In this document: positions 34,521 through 42,399 of the stretch, piece after piece | How the letters are laid out: every line of letters begins with the position of its first letter | How positions within the stretch are numbered: the stretch's first letter is position 1 | NCBI GenBank assembly: GCA_009760855.2 | Contig: WPIO01000050.1 | Location: forward strand, 2,040,501-2,104,500 | Direction of reading: 5' to 3' | Source: Cristatella mucedo | Taxonomy: Eukaryota; Bryozoa; Phylactolaemata; Cristatellidae | Length of the DNA stretch: 64,000 bases | Translations under genes and position numbers: made by a program | The notes under the pieces: model-generated | What the model saw: only the letters and a program-made list of their open reading frames with translations | The model's database searches: none | Told to the model about the DNA's origin: nothing

Positions 34521-35015
34521 ACATCTCAGAGTTTCAGCCACGCTTGTACTTTGCTGAAGGCACTGCGATTGCTCTAGAATGACGAACGGATACGGAGGGT
34601 TATCTCCCCTGAGCAACGAGGTCAGCCATAGCTTGGCTCCTTCCTGGCCAGCTGAGCTGCTATGCCAGCTTCAGCCTCCTAATTCACCAAGGTTTTCAAT
34701 GAACAATAAATTAGCTGTTCTACTCCTACGCTTAAATACAGTTGGCAACGGAAGCTTTTGCTCTGTGTGTCTTCGACTGTGGAACTCGCTTCAGAATTCC
34801 TTATGTAACGACATCTATTCTCCTGCTGCCGACTATGGCATCTTCTTTCCATCCATCTAGAGATGCTACTTCCATGCTACTTACATCCCTGAACACAGCT
34901 CGTTTGACTGATGCATGCTTCTCACTTCCTCTTTGCAGCGTACGATGAAATCTATCTGCAATCCTGCTACTGAAAGCCGCTTAAGTTTTACGTGGGTCAT
35001 AGAAGCTCGCCGGCC
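34521..35015 (+). mobile_element. L2-like family B, RT C-terminus and 3' region
   Basis: The frame 34579-34860 reads HSLAPSWPAELLCQLQPPNS, MNNKLAVLLLRLNTVGNGSF and CLRLWNSLQNSL, the family B C-terminus, then 'ctactgaaagccgcttaagttttacg'. Confidence 0.82.
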
Positions 35016-35239
35016 TAGCACCCGGTTAATCTGTATGGCTTTGCGTTATTTACGTTATTTGCGTAAATTACGTTGGCTGAATTGGAAAGCATTCAGTAAG
35101 TGCAGTAGGGGATCGTGACCCACTAGACTGCCAAGTCCTAAATAGTGACATAACCTTGACCTGCACTCGCACCTAGTTGTGCCACTCCCTTCCCTCAGAT
35201 TGAGATTTCCAGGTCTGAACAGCGACCGCCAACTGAGGC

Positions 35240-35425
35240 TTCCACTCATCAGACAATAGTAATTAAAATACAACTGATAAAGCGCCCTCAGAGAACTCAA
35301 TCTCTTTCTAGGCACTTTACATTTGCTGCAAAGGGAACCCGATCGAATGGTGAGTGGTATCATGCTTAATAAACAGCTTGAATAACGTAATTAGGGGTGA
35401 CATGCACAGGGTCAGAACGCAGACG
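35240..35425 (-). mobile_element. L2-like family A tail
   Basis: 'gataaagcgccctcagagaactcaatctctttctaggcactttacatttgctgcaaag', very close to the family consensus, followed by 'catgcttaataaacagc'. Confidence 0.88.
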
Positions 35426-35605
35426 AGCGACTTCCGATTAACTCTTACCGTCACTCAGAGATGCAAAGCCAAGGTTTAGCTCCTTAAGTAGCACACGAAG
35501 AGGCCTACTAACTCCTACCAGGGCGCATCTAGCGGGCACAGTGGCGGACTGAGCGACGGACCACCACAATAACTGTGTCGTCGCTGCTGAGGCCGCGACA
35601 CTCAC

Positions 35606-35722
35606 TCAGTCTCCGAGATTGGTTGGGAGCTGCTCTGCTCCGGCGTCGAAGGCTTCCACTGCAGAGTTGTCGCACTACTGTCCGACGCCTCTTGTCGTGC
35701 ATAGTAAGACCCGGCCGCCGTA
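35606..35722 (-). CDS. Candidate exon, unknown minus-strand gene
   Basis: Acceptor ATTCTCCTAAG|T and donor ACTGA|GTGAGTG. It encodes 38 residues ending WKPSTPEQSSSQPISET. A second, Arg-rich frame is also open, so the reading frame is not certain. The SSSQPISET end faintly recalls SPRPISEGS in the exon at 38293-38597. Confidence 0.35.
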
Positions 35723-35845
35723 CTTAGGAGAATGCTCGTGCCTAAGAGATTCAAAATGCGAATTCTGTGACGTCAAGAGCCACCCTGGATTTCGCATGCA
35801 ACGTCGGTCTGTCATTTAATGGGCTGCGTGAGCCGCTTTTTTTAC

Positions 35846-35954
35846 GAGAAGTCCAGGACAATCGGACCGACTCAGTCGTCTCAAGCAAAGAAAGTAGGTC
35901 TTTTATAAAGCTTCTTAAGAGAAGTAAATCTGTGTTTGGGTGCATTACAGTGCT
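35846..35954 (-). CDS. Candidate exon, unknown minus-strand gene
   Basis: Strong acceptor CACGTCTCTTGCAG|AGCACT; donor TTCTC|GTAAAA. It encodes HPNTDLLLLRSFIKDLLSLL, then ETTESVRLSWTS, a likely helical segment. It ends in phase 1, which does not fit the exon at 35606-35722 in its preferred frame, so one of the two frames or an intermediate exon is missing. Confidence 0.4.
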
Positions 35955-36218
35955 CTGCAAGAGACGTGACAGCAAATCAGTATTCATACAATGAACGTTA
36001 TCGTGCATATCTTAGTTTTCTCATGAGTACGCAAGAAAACCGAAGTAGCCAGTTATTATTGCAAGTTCGGGAAAACTCGTAATTTCAAGCGAAGCATGGC
36101 GATATTGTAGGTCATCGACAAATTGGCGTAAATCGCGCCATAATATGTAAGCCTGCTGAGAGCTCGGTTGCTAAGGAGCGACAACTCATTATCTTTAATG
36201 GGTTGGGCAGGACGCGCT

Positions 36219-36335
36219 TCAGTTGCTTAACATTTCATCGACTGGAATCACGTCGGTACTCGAGATTGGATTTGTCGTGTTACCGGGTCTACGCTCATCA
36301 GTGAGAATCGGCAGAAGTAACAGGTCAAATACCCA
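36219..36335 (-). CDS. Candidate terminal exon, unknown minus-strand gene
   Basis: A 38-residue end beginning WVFDLLLLPILTDERRPG and closing VIPVDEMLSN-stop. A diverged relative at 40428-40560 keeps the C-terminal frame (AILIDGELNN-stop) but has a stop in place of the first Trp and a frame change, so that copy is probably dead. Confidence 0.4.
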   Translation of the reverse strand, partial: WVFDLLLLPILTDERRPGNTTNPISSTDVIPVDEMLSN

Positions 36336-36870
36336 CTTGCGATTGCAGGGCCGTAAAAGCCCTCGGCCCTTAAGTATAGGCAAATTATGGCCATATTTTA
36401 AAAGGGTTCTAACAATCGACCTGAACCAGGCGTTACTATGTACGCCAGATGATAGCTCAGTTGCTAAGTAGTAACAGCCCTCTCGGTGTTGAATCCGTAA
36501 AGATGCAATGTATTCCTGGGACTTCTCGTGGCGGCTTATTTTGAAGAACGATAAAGATGTTTCAATGAGATAAGAAAGCCAAATTACTTTGGATAAAACG
36601 TTTGAAGGTTCGCCTCTGCAGCAACCGATGTATATGCAATCGTTGTGACCATCGCTGAAGTTTCCACTTTAGCTTAAGCCGTTAGTCACTCGCACAAGAC
36701 TCGCTCAAGAGACGATATACTATCATATACATCACATATATAAGCACGTATGCGTATCTTGTATATAGAAATCAAGAAACTGCATTGATCTTAAGTACTG
36801 CAATTGTAGCAAGTAATGTACATCTGATGATATCGAACGCATTTAGTCCAGCATTACCGAATCACTGTCT
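36336..36870. repeat. Unit of the tandem duplication, paralogous to 40560-41060
   Basis: Homologous stretches include 'gattgcagggcc', 'gcaatcg(t/c)(t/c)gtgac' and 'cgctgaagtt'. A possible exon on the minus strand near 36590-36665 reads ETSAMVTTIAYTSVAAEANL; the paralogue near 40980-41030 reads ATSAFVTAIASTS in the same phase after a conserved AG. Confidence 0.5.
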
Positions 36871-36874
36871 AAGC

Positions 36875-37060
36875 CACCAGTTCTCAACCTTCCTAATGCT
36901 GTGACCCTTTGCGACAGTTCCTCGTGTTCTGGCGACCCTTAACCATAGAATTATTGTGTACAAAATGTGGAAATGCGTGTTTTTTGATGGTCTTAGGCGA
37001 CCCCTGTGAAAGGGTCGTTCGACCCCAAAAGGGTCTCGACCCACAGGCTGAGAAACGCTG
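36875..37060 (-). mobile_element. SPIN-like non-autonomous hAT element (MITE), copy 1
   Basis: A 186-bp element lying in reverse relative to the usual SPIN orientation. Its reverse complement starts CAGCGTTTCTCAGCCTGTGG and contains 'GGGGTCGAACGACCC' and 'CACAGGGGTCGCCTAAGACC', as I remember for SPIN hAT miniature elements. The terminal inverted repeats are imperfect. The flanking 8-mers are gtctaagc and atcaaagt (5 of 8 match), close to the TCTAGA-like site preferred by hAT elements. About 80% similar to copy 2 by eye. The tandem paralogue near 42.4 kb lacks it. No transposase here. Confidence 0.85.
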
Positions 37061-37078
37061 ATCAAAGTTATAGACTAC

Positions 37079-37192
37079 TCAAGGCTGCGGCTTGTTATTA
37101 ACGCTGGACATGTATTCACTTGCAATGATAGAGCTTGGGAAGGTGTTCCACGATGAAAGCGGCTCCCCTCGCATGAGTCTCTGCTCAGTCAT
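37079..37192 (-). CDS. Terminal exon of tandem-array gene (copy 1), function unknown
   Basis: Acceptor CTGCACATTTTCAG|ATGACT with a good pyrimidine tract. It encodes 37 residues starting MTEQRLMRGEPLSSWNTFPS and ending NNKPQP-stop. The preceding 70-base intron begins GTGAGT, and the phase is 0 on both sides. The paralogue at 42445-42558 has exactly the same length (114 bases), no indels and ends NTPQP-stop. WNTFP recalls the WNSLP motif of L2 RT C-termini, so a retroelement origin cannot be fully excluded. The SPIN copy begins 18 bases past the stop. Confidence 0.55.
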   Translation of the reverse strand: MTEQRLMRGEPLSSWNTFPSSIIASEYMSSVNNKPQP

Positions 37193-37262
37193 CTGAAAAT
37201 GTGCAGGCACATTATATCAACCTAAGAGCACTTTATCGTCATCCAGGAGGTTTAAGACTCAC

Positions 37263-37369
37263 CTTCAGACTATGAATGCCCGCAACATTAGCGTCACACG
37301 CCGTATCAAGCATGCTGGAGCGACTAAGCGTCCTGCTTACGTCGGCATGATAAACCAAGTACGCATGCA
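37263..37369 (-). CDS. Internal exon of tandem-array gene (copy 1)
   Basis: Acceptor GGCTATAAG|TGCAT and consensus donor CTGAAG|GTGAGT. It encodes HAYLVYHADVSRTLSRSSML, then DTACDANVAGIHSLK. It takes one carried base from the upstream exon (A+TG) and ends in phase 0. In copy 2 the donor has decayed to GTTATT. Confidence 0.55.
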
Positions 37370-37530
37370 CTTATAGCCATTGGTTGGTCATATCATGTAG
37401 GCATATCAAAGGCCCGTCATCAGGGGGCACGCAAAGCAATACAAAGCAAGATGGATTACTTCACTTATCGACAAGTCACGACAATAGGCGGGTGATGGAT
37501 TGGCGCAGTGTGTGCAGTCCTTTTTCGCAC

Positions 37531-37576
37531 TAATAAAGAAGCAGACATTCCGGCGTAGCTTAGGAATTTCCTCATT
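37531..37576 (-). CDS. Possible alternative exon of tandem-array gene (copy 1)
   Basis: A 46-base segment, acceptor TCTTGTAG|AATGAG, reading NEEIPKLRRNVCFFI. The same length and frame occur in copy 2 (42902-42947, NEDILKQCQYDYFFI). Its phase does not fit the exon at 37621-37672 but does fit 37263-37369. It may be an alternative exon or a non-coding part of the duplicated unit. Confidence 0.3.
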
Positions 37577-37620
37577 CTACAAGAGGTCACTAGATTTGAG
37601 ATCGGATAAGTTCGACTTAC

Positions 37621-37672
37621 TGGCTGGGCTGAGCATTGCATCGACTAGCTTTTCGCATGAAAATGTGGTCGA
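37621..37672 (-). CDS. Internal exon of tandem-array gene (copy 1)
   Basis: Acceptor GCTAAGGCACAG|TCGACC, donor CCAGCCA|GTAAGTCG (near-consensus). It encodes STTFSCEKLVDAMLSPA, phase 0 to 1. Copy 2 (43011-43062) has the same length and frame (SVRFTWERHTNAMLSLV), but its donor is GCAATG. Confidence 0.5.
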
Positions 37673-37761
37673 CTGTGCCTTAGCTCAAAAAATGCCGCGA
37701 CTGGCAATTAAATGGTCATAATTGTGGTAGCTAGCTTGTTAAATAAATAATAAATAAACCC

Positions 37762-37932
37762 TAGCTGATTAAACAGCCTCTTTTTGTAAAGCAACAGAAG
37801 AGCCTTTACGGCTATCACCACCGCTTGCAGTGGCGATAAAGAATCGCCCACCACAGGAATCGAACCCACGACCTCGGGACCAAGGTCATGAAAGCAACCG
37901 CGTTACCTAGTGTGCCATCAATCACGGCTCAC
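37762..37932 (-). mobile_element. SINE-A (tRNA-derived), within intron
   Basis: A clear minus-strand copy with box B 'ggaatcgaacccacgacc' and body 'tttacggctatcaccaccgcttgcagtgg'. Its 3' end has an (AAATA)n stretch at 37741-37758. It lies in the 401-base intron between the exons at 37672 and 38074. Confidence 0.88.
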
Positions 37933-38073
37933 ACCCTAGCTTGTTGAGAACTTTGCAGAAAAATGCGCTTCATTTAACAATTTAAATTGCTTTTAACGCG
38001 CTTGATTGCAATGCGACGCCAAAGCACGAAACTTACAATAGAGTGCTAATTTTAATCCCGTGGAAGACCTTAC

Positions 38074-38150
38074 CCAGACGATAAAGCAAGCTACTTCCGA
38101 CGCTGCCTGCCGAGGACGCAGCTCAGAGCTGGCGTACGTCAAAGCCGTAC
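38074..38150 (-). CDS. Internal exon of tandem-array gene (copy 1)
   Basis: Acceptor GGCTTTTTTTGAG|GTACGG with a strong T-run; donor GTCTGG|GTAAGG. The first two bases complete a Gly codon with the base carried from 38293. It then encodes TALTYASSELRPRQAASEVA and CFIVW, ending in phase 0, which fits the exon at 37621-37672. In copy 2 the donor position reads ATTAAGG, so it is lost. Confidence 0.55.
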
Positions 38151-38292
38151 CTCAAAAAAAGCCTATTCCGGTCACGCATGTGGTGCACCGCACCCTGGCA
38201 CTTTGGTGAGTGCGGCTAAAACCAGCTACCAAGGCTGCAATCGCTACGCTTCGCTATGTCCGATGAGAGTGCACAACTTGACGAAGGCTTAC

Positions 38293-38597
38293 CGGCAGCC
38301 GGATACCCTGATCGCCTGAGCACATAGCAGGCTTGGTTGTGTAGTCTTTCGAGCAGCGACTGGGCGGGGAGGTCGCTGGTCGCTGCCTCGGCCGACGCCT
38401 GCTGGCTGCCCTCCGAGATCGGCCGCGGCGACGTCTGCGTCACAGCCACCGCTCCCGACGTCGCTTCACCCAACGGGCGGCTCCATACTGTCTCGTCGCG
38501 TCCGATGGTTTGGAGCGCCGCGCGTAAGCGTTCGTGACTCTTCGGGCGACGACGCAGGACGACGGGGGCGGCGCAACGCTCATCACTCACTCCAGCA
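38293..38597 (-). CDS. Large exon of tandem-array gene (copy 1), Ser/Ala/Gln-rich
   Basis: Acceptor GCTTTTGCATTTACAG|TGCTGG; donor GCTGCCG|GTAAGCC. It encodes 101 residues: a basic start (AGVSDERCAAPVVLRRRPKS), a low-complexity middle (TQTSPRPISEGSQQASAEAA) and LLERLHNQACYVLRRSGYPA. Copies at about 43497-43642 and 44370-44665 keep the same order of motifs and the GTAAGCC donor. The frame in the third copy is broken by indels. Upstream, a CTAG|GTGAGCG donor near 39230 has the right phase to feed this exon (frame ending TGSRLIAAA), but that step is weak. No domain known to me. Confidence 0.5.
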
Positions 38598-38599
38598 CT

Positions 38600-39545
38600 G
38601 TAAATGCAAAAGCACCTTTTAGCTTTTTCGGTCAAGACATGAGCAAATTCTAGAAAAATATTCAGCTTTAAATAGCCGTCAAAAATTGCTACAATAGCTG
38701 GTTACGGTTAGCTCCGACAGCTATTTCGTAAAATGCGTCTCGTTACTCTTATCGATAGGAAAATGTCAAATCGTGGCTGCTGGGAAACCTCTAAGCCGTT
38801 CACGAGAACTTTTATGGTAACAAGCACACCGTTGTAAGAGCAGTACTCGGCTCAGCCGACGGAGGAGCGTCGCCAGCTGCCACATTTAAGACTCAGCAAA
38901 CGTAACCAGACTCGTACACCTAGGCCGCCCCGCTGCTCGTCTACGTCTTATTCAACGCTCTCGCACAGTCTACTGAGCGACCGTCGACGGAGGGTTCCGT
39001 TCGCCAGTCCGCCGACTTCCGTCTAACGATTGTCGTCAATCACAATTTGAATGCAACGTTTGCATTCGTTGAGCTTGCGATCGAAGCTGCCCACGAACGC
39101 ACACAGAAGCTGACCTTGCAAGCGAACACTCTTCTTTGCTGGGAGTGCGATAGAGCACATCCGGTCGGATTCGCCGCTGCCAATACCGCACCCGCCACCC
39201 CCCCCCCCCCCGGGGGCCGCATCGCTCACCTAGCCGCTGCGATCAGTCGCGAGCCTGTCTGCACCTGTGCCGCCGCTTCCGAAGCGGGTTAGCGTGAGTC
39301 GTTGCATTTCTTTTCGCAGGGCTGGTCCAGGGAACAGGATTTCGGCGAACATCTATGTCTAAGGAAGCCCAAATTTGAAATATTAGCGAAGTAAACTCAA
39401 ACCTGGGCTCCACAATTGCGTTGGTCTATCAGTCAAAGACTGTGCGAGCAGCTGCTTAGGAAAAGCCCTGGATAACCAAACATGTCCAGTCTCCAAATGC
39501 AAGGCATTTGGTAGTCAAGGCAGTCAAGGCCAGTAGTTCTTGCCT
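38600..39545. other. Upstream part of tandem unit; CpG-rich 38860-39300
   Basis: About 38640-38850 is homologous to 44690-44920, and about 38900-39060 to 44990-45130. Both strands are open at 39023-39292 (minus GSFDRKLNECKRCIQIVIDD, plus LTLQANTLLCWECDRAHPVG). The relative at 45.1 kb keeps the minus-strand IDDN and TLRRR residues in frame. I cannot decide which strand codes here. Confidence 0.35.
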
Positions 39546-39549
39546 AGTG

Positions 39550-39718
39550 CCCTAAGTACCTGTGCATGTCACCCCTAACCATGTTATGCGTGTGGTCATT
39601 GAGCACTTTACCACTAACCATTCGATCGTGCTTTTTTACGGCATATGTAGAGCATAGAAAGCGATTGATTTCCCTTCGGGCATCAAGTGTATTATTTTTG
39701 TTATTATTATCATTAAGT
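39550..39718 (+). mobile_element. L2-like family A tail
   Basis: 'gtgcatgtcacccctaaccatgttatg' through 'gtagagcatagaaagcgattgatttcccttcgggcatcaagtg' and ATT-type tail. Confidence 0.82.
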
Positions 39719-40200
39719 AAGGTAGAGCGCTACTAGCGGCGTGCACAATAACGCTCTGAGAAAAGAAAAAAACTAGTGGGGCTTCCTAGGATGTGCAGTA
39801 TCACGCCTTGATAAAAATTGTACAGTTGCTTACGAATCTTGGTAAGACTACCATGGAAACCACACAAGAAGACATGTCATCAGCTAATAGTATATACGAT
39901 ATATATTGTATGATATATGATATATGATATATCATAGTATATTTTATGATAATTGTAATAGTACACGCCGCACACACGCACGCGCGCGCTTAGGCGTACA
40001 CACACACACACAACCGCACACGAATTACACTTACTGACGAACGTGTTCGGTCCCTCAGTATTACTAAAATTATTTACCCTTTAGGCCTATGCTCTTGTTA
40101 CTGAAGTTGCAAACGTACTGACTTAGTGGATGGGTGCAGATTTGTGCCTTAAAAACGATACCGGCTGCCTATCACGCACGGGTGCGTTTATTCGGTTTAA
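39719..40200. other. No gene; AT-rich and CA-rich simple sequence
   Basis: 39895-39960 is a loose ATATAT(G/C)ATATAT tract with palindromic stretches. 39965-40025 contains CA/CG dinucleotide runs. Confidence 0.6.
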
Positions 40201-40204
40201 GCTC

Positions 40205-40262
40205 TTCACTTATTTGTATAGCACGGTAGCAGAACTTAATCTCTACACAGGAGCTTTACAGC
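40205..40262 (-). mobile_element. SINE-B or L2 tail remnant
   Basis: 'cttatttgtatagcacggtagcagaacttaatctctacacaggagctttaca' matches the minus-strand tail of SINE-B. Confidence 0.55.
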
Positions 40263-40419
40263 TCGCAGCCAGCCGATTTGTAATCTTGGCATTAGTGTTC
40301 CGCACCACTTCAGGAAAGTGAAAGCCAAAATGCATTATTCTAAAGCCAGTATGCTTAATCCGATAAGAAACTAGTTAGGGCGACCAATTAATGCATCTCA
40401 GGTGAGACTGGCACGGTGG

Positions 40420-40590
40420 GACACGCTTCAGTTGTTTAGCTCACCATCGATTAGAATCGCCTTGTTCCTCAAGGTTTGATCCGTCTCGGAACCAATTCAG
40501 TGAACGACAGTGAGATTCGGTAGAAGTAACTGATCGAGTAGTTACTTATGATTGCAGGGCCACGAAACCATATGGGCTGTAATTTTACAG
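40420..40590 (-). pseudogene. Paralogue of the 36219-36335 exon region
   Basis: The C-terminal frame (AILIDGELNN-stop at 40428) is kept, but a stop replaces the first Trp codon and an indel shifts the middle. It precedes a SINE-B insertion that copy 1 lacks. Confidence 0.5.
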
Positions 40591-40732
40591 CGAGCTGGTT
40601 TGGTCTAGTGGTTAACGTGCTCGCCCCGACCAAGGTCTGACTGAGGTCGTGGGCTCGAGCCCGAGGCATATGTGAAGCGCCTGAATAGAGATTAAGTTCG
40701 CTTGGGGCGCTATATAAATGAATTATTTTTTT
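40591..40732 (+). mobile_element. SINE-B, best copy
   Basis: tRNA-like head 'gagctggtttggtctagtggttaacgtgctcgccc' with A box TGGTCTAGTGG and B box gggctcgagcc. The tail 'gagattaagttcgcttggggcgctatataaatgaattatt' is close to the 3' end of L2 elements. It is inserted in the second copy of the tandem duplication; the first copy (about 36350-36395) lacks it. Confidence 0.88.
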
Positions 40733-41067
40733 TATTTTAGTATGGAGATATTGTAGCTGTTCAACAAATCAATTTAAATCAGGCGATACTATGTCAGTCA
40801 CGAGAGAGATCAGTTGCGAAGCAGCTGCAGCCGCTTCAACGGCAAATCCGAGAAAAGACGCAATATACTGTGGAATTTCTCACATTAGTTGACTTTAAAG
40901 AGCGATAAAGATGCCTGAATGCGATAAAAAAAAGCTAGTTTAATTCTCAGAAAACTTAGAGATTCGTCACTGCATATCTAGATGTAGATGCAATCGCTGT
41001 GACAAACGCTGAAGTTGCAACTGCCATAAGTCTCTCGTTAGAGACATGCCATAGAGACTAAAGCATG

Positions 41068-41152
<85 letters not shown>
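41068..41152. repeat. (CA)n(TA)n compound microsatellite
   Basis: About 27 CA units followed by about 14 TA units. Confidence 0.95.
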
Positions 41153-41154
<2 letters not shown>

Positions 41155-41439
41155 CATAACCATGCAGCAAAAATATATTTTGCGTATTCAAATTAAGATT
41201 ACCTTCAATGAGGCCAGGAGTAATTTCATTCTGAAATTCATCTGCCAAATATTTGGAATACTCGACTTCGAAACCTTATACCCACGTTTTTTACCTCTAC
41301 TGCGCGTAAATCTGCTGTGTCTATGCATAACTAACATTATAAATACGTCCTCAGAGAGAGTGCATGTTCGCTTCCCTTTAAAAAAGGGCTTTAATTAGAC
41401 CACTGATGCAAAACTAGAACAAGAAAACGAGCTGGATCC

Positions 41440-42335
41440 TGTAAATTTCCCTTCTTTCTCGCAGGGACATCTTTGTTACTGCCCAGCATCTGTTCAGGTC
41501 CGATCTCAATTGGAGACTCCAGAGTGTTGACGTGAATGGGCAAAGATCATCCGAGGAGCCATCTAAGTACTTGCAGGTCCCTTTGTTCTGTGACGCCATC
41601 CCAACTATCAGAACTACTCCCCTACCAGGCCGTGATTCGTCCAACCCTCTGTTTTGACGCGAATTGTTTAGCCTTACCTTGTACGATCCTCAAAACCTGG
41701 GAGACAGTGCCGTTAGTCTCTACACTCAAAAGTCTTCAACTCCAACGACGCACAGCACAACTTCCCGTGACAAGAAGGCATTTAAAAGAAGCTTCAACAC
41801 ACCTGTTTATTACAGAATTGAGAATGTCTTTTGGATTAGTCCTTCTCGCTCATATGCCTGCTTATCCTGTGCCTGCTGCTTGGAGATGCTGCTGCCAATC
41901 ATTTGGTAATGCTTCCCATAGCGCATCTGCAAAAGCTAGAAAGATATTCAGTTCTCTGACGGCGCTATACAACTGTATTATTATTATTATGCTCCCAAAG
42001 CCTGACACTCACTCCCGAATGACGTCACGACATTCCCTTACTTGACGACATTGAGACAGAAGATAAAAACGCTTCTATTCGTTCCAGAATTTATCGGGTT
42101 CTTTTTATTCGCCCTGTGTGTGCGTGTTTTGCATGCTGACATTGTGCACGCTGCATTTAATGATCTCTATATGTTGACCCTCCTGGCCTGTCACCTCCAA
42201 CCCTATTACCCTTGCATGCTGACATTGTTCGTGCTAGTACTAACGATGCGATCAAGCTCCTTTTGGAGCATATGCAAAATGCCTGGGAAAAAATTCCCTG
42301 AGGGTACTCTGCAAACATATCATTACTAATAGTAA
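41440..42335 (+). mobile_element. Two L2-like family A pieces head to tail
   Basis: An RT piece near 41480-41560 (reading RLQSVDVNGQRS after frame correction) runs into a family A 3' end that stops with (ATT)n at about 41970-41985. A second 5'-truncated 3' end starts immediately ('gctcccaaagcctgacactcac') and runs to 'ctgagggtactctgcaaac' near 42310. These lie inside the interval where the tandem paralogues are otherwise contiguous. Confidence 0.75.
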
Positions 42336-42399
42336 TATTAGGACAGTCACGTGCCTACTTAGTAATTGTTAATATAGCGAGTAACTTACTTCTGCAGAC

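Noticed and set aside
37079-37192. Array gene as a non-LTR RT C-terminus (WNTFP resembles WNSLP)
   Set aside because: Upstream exons show no RT motifs and spliced junctions are in phase; kept only as a caveat.
39965-40025. CRISPR-like or regular repeat array
   Set aside because: Only irregular CA/CG dinucleotide runs; no spacers. No CRISPR array anywhere in the window.
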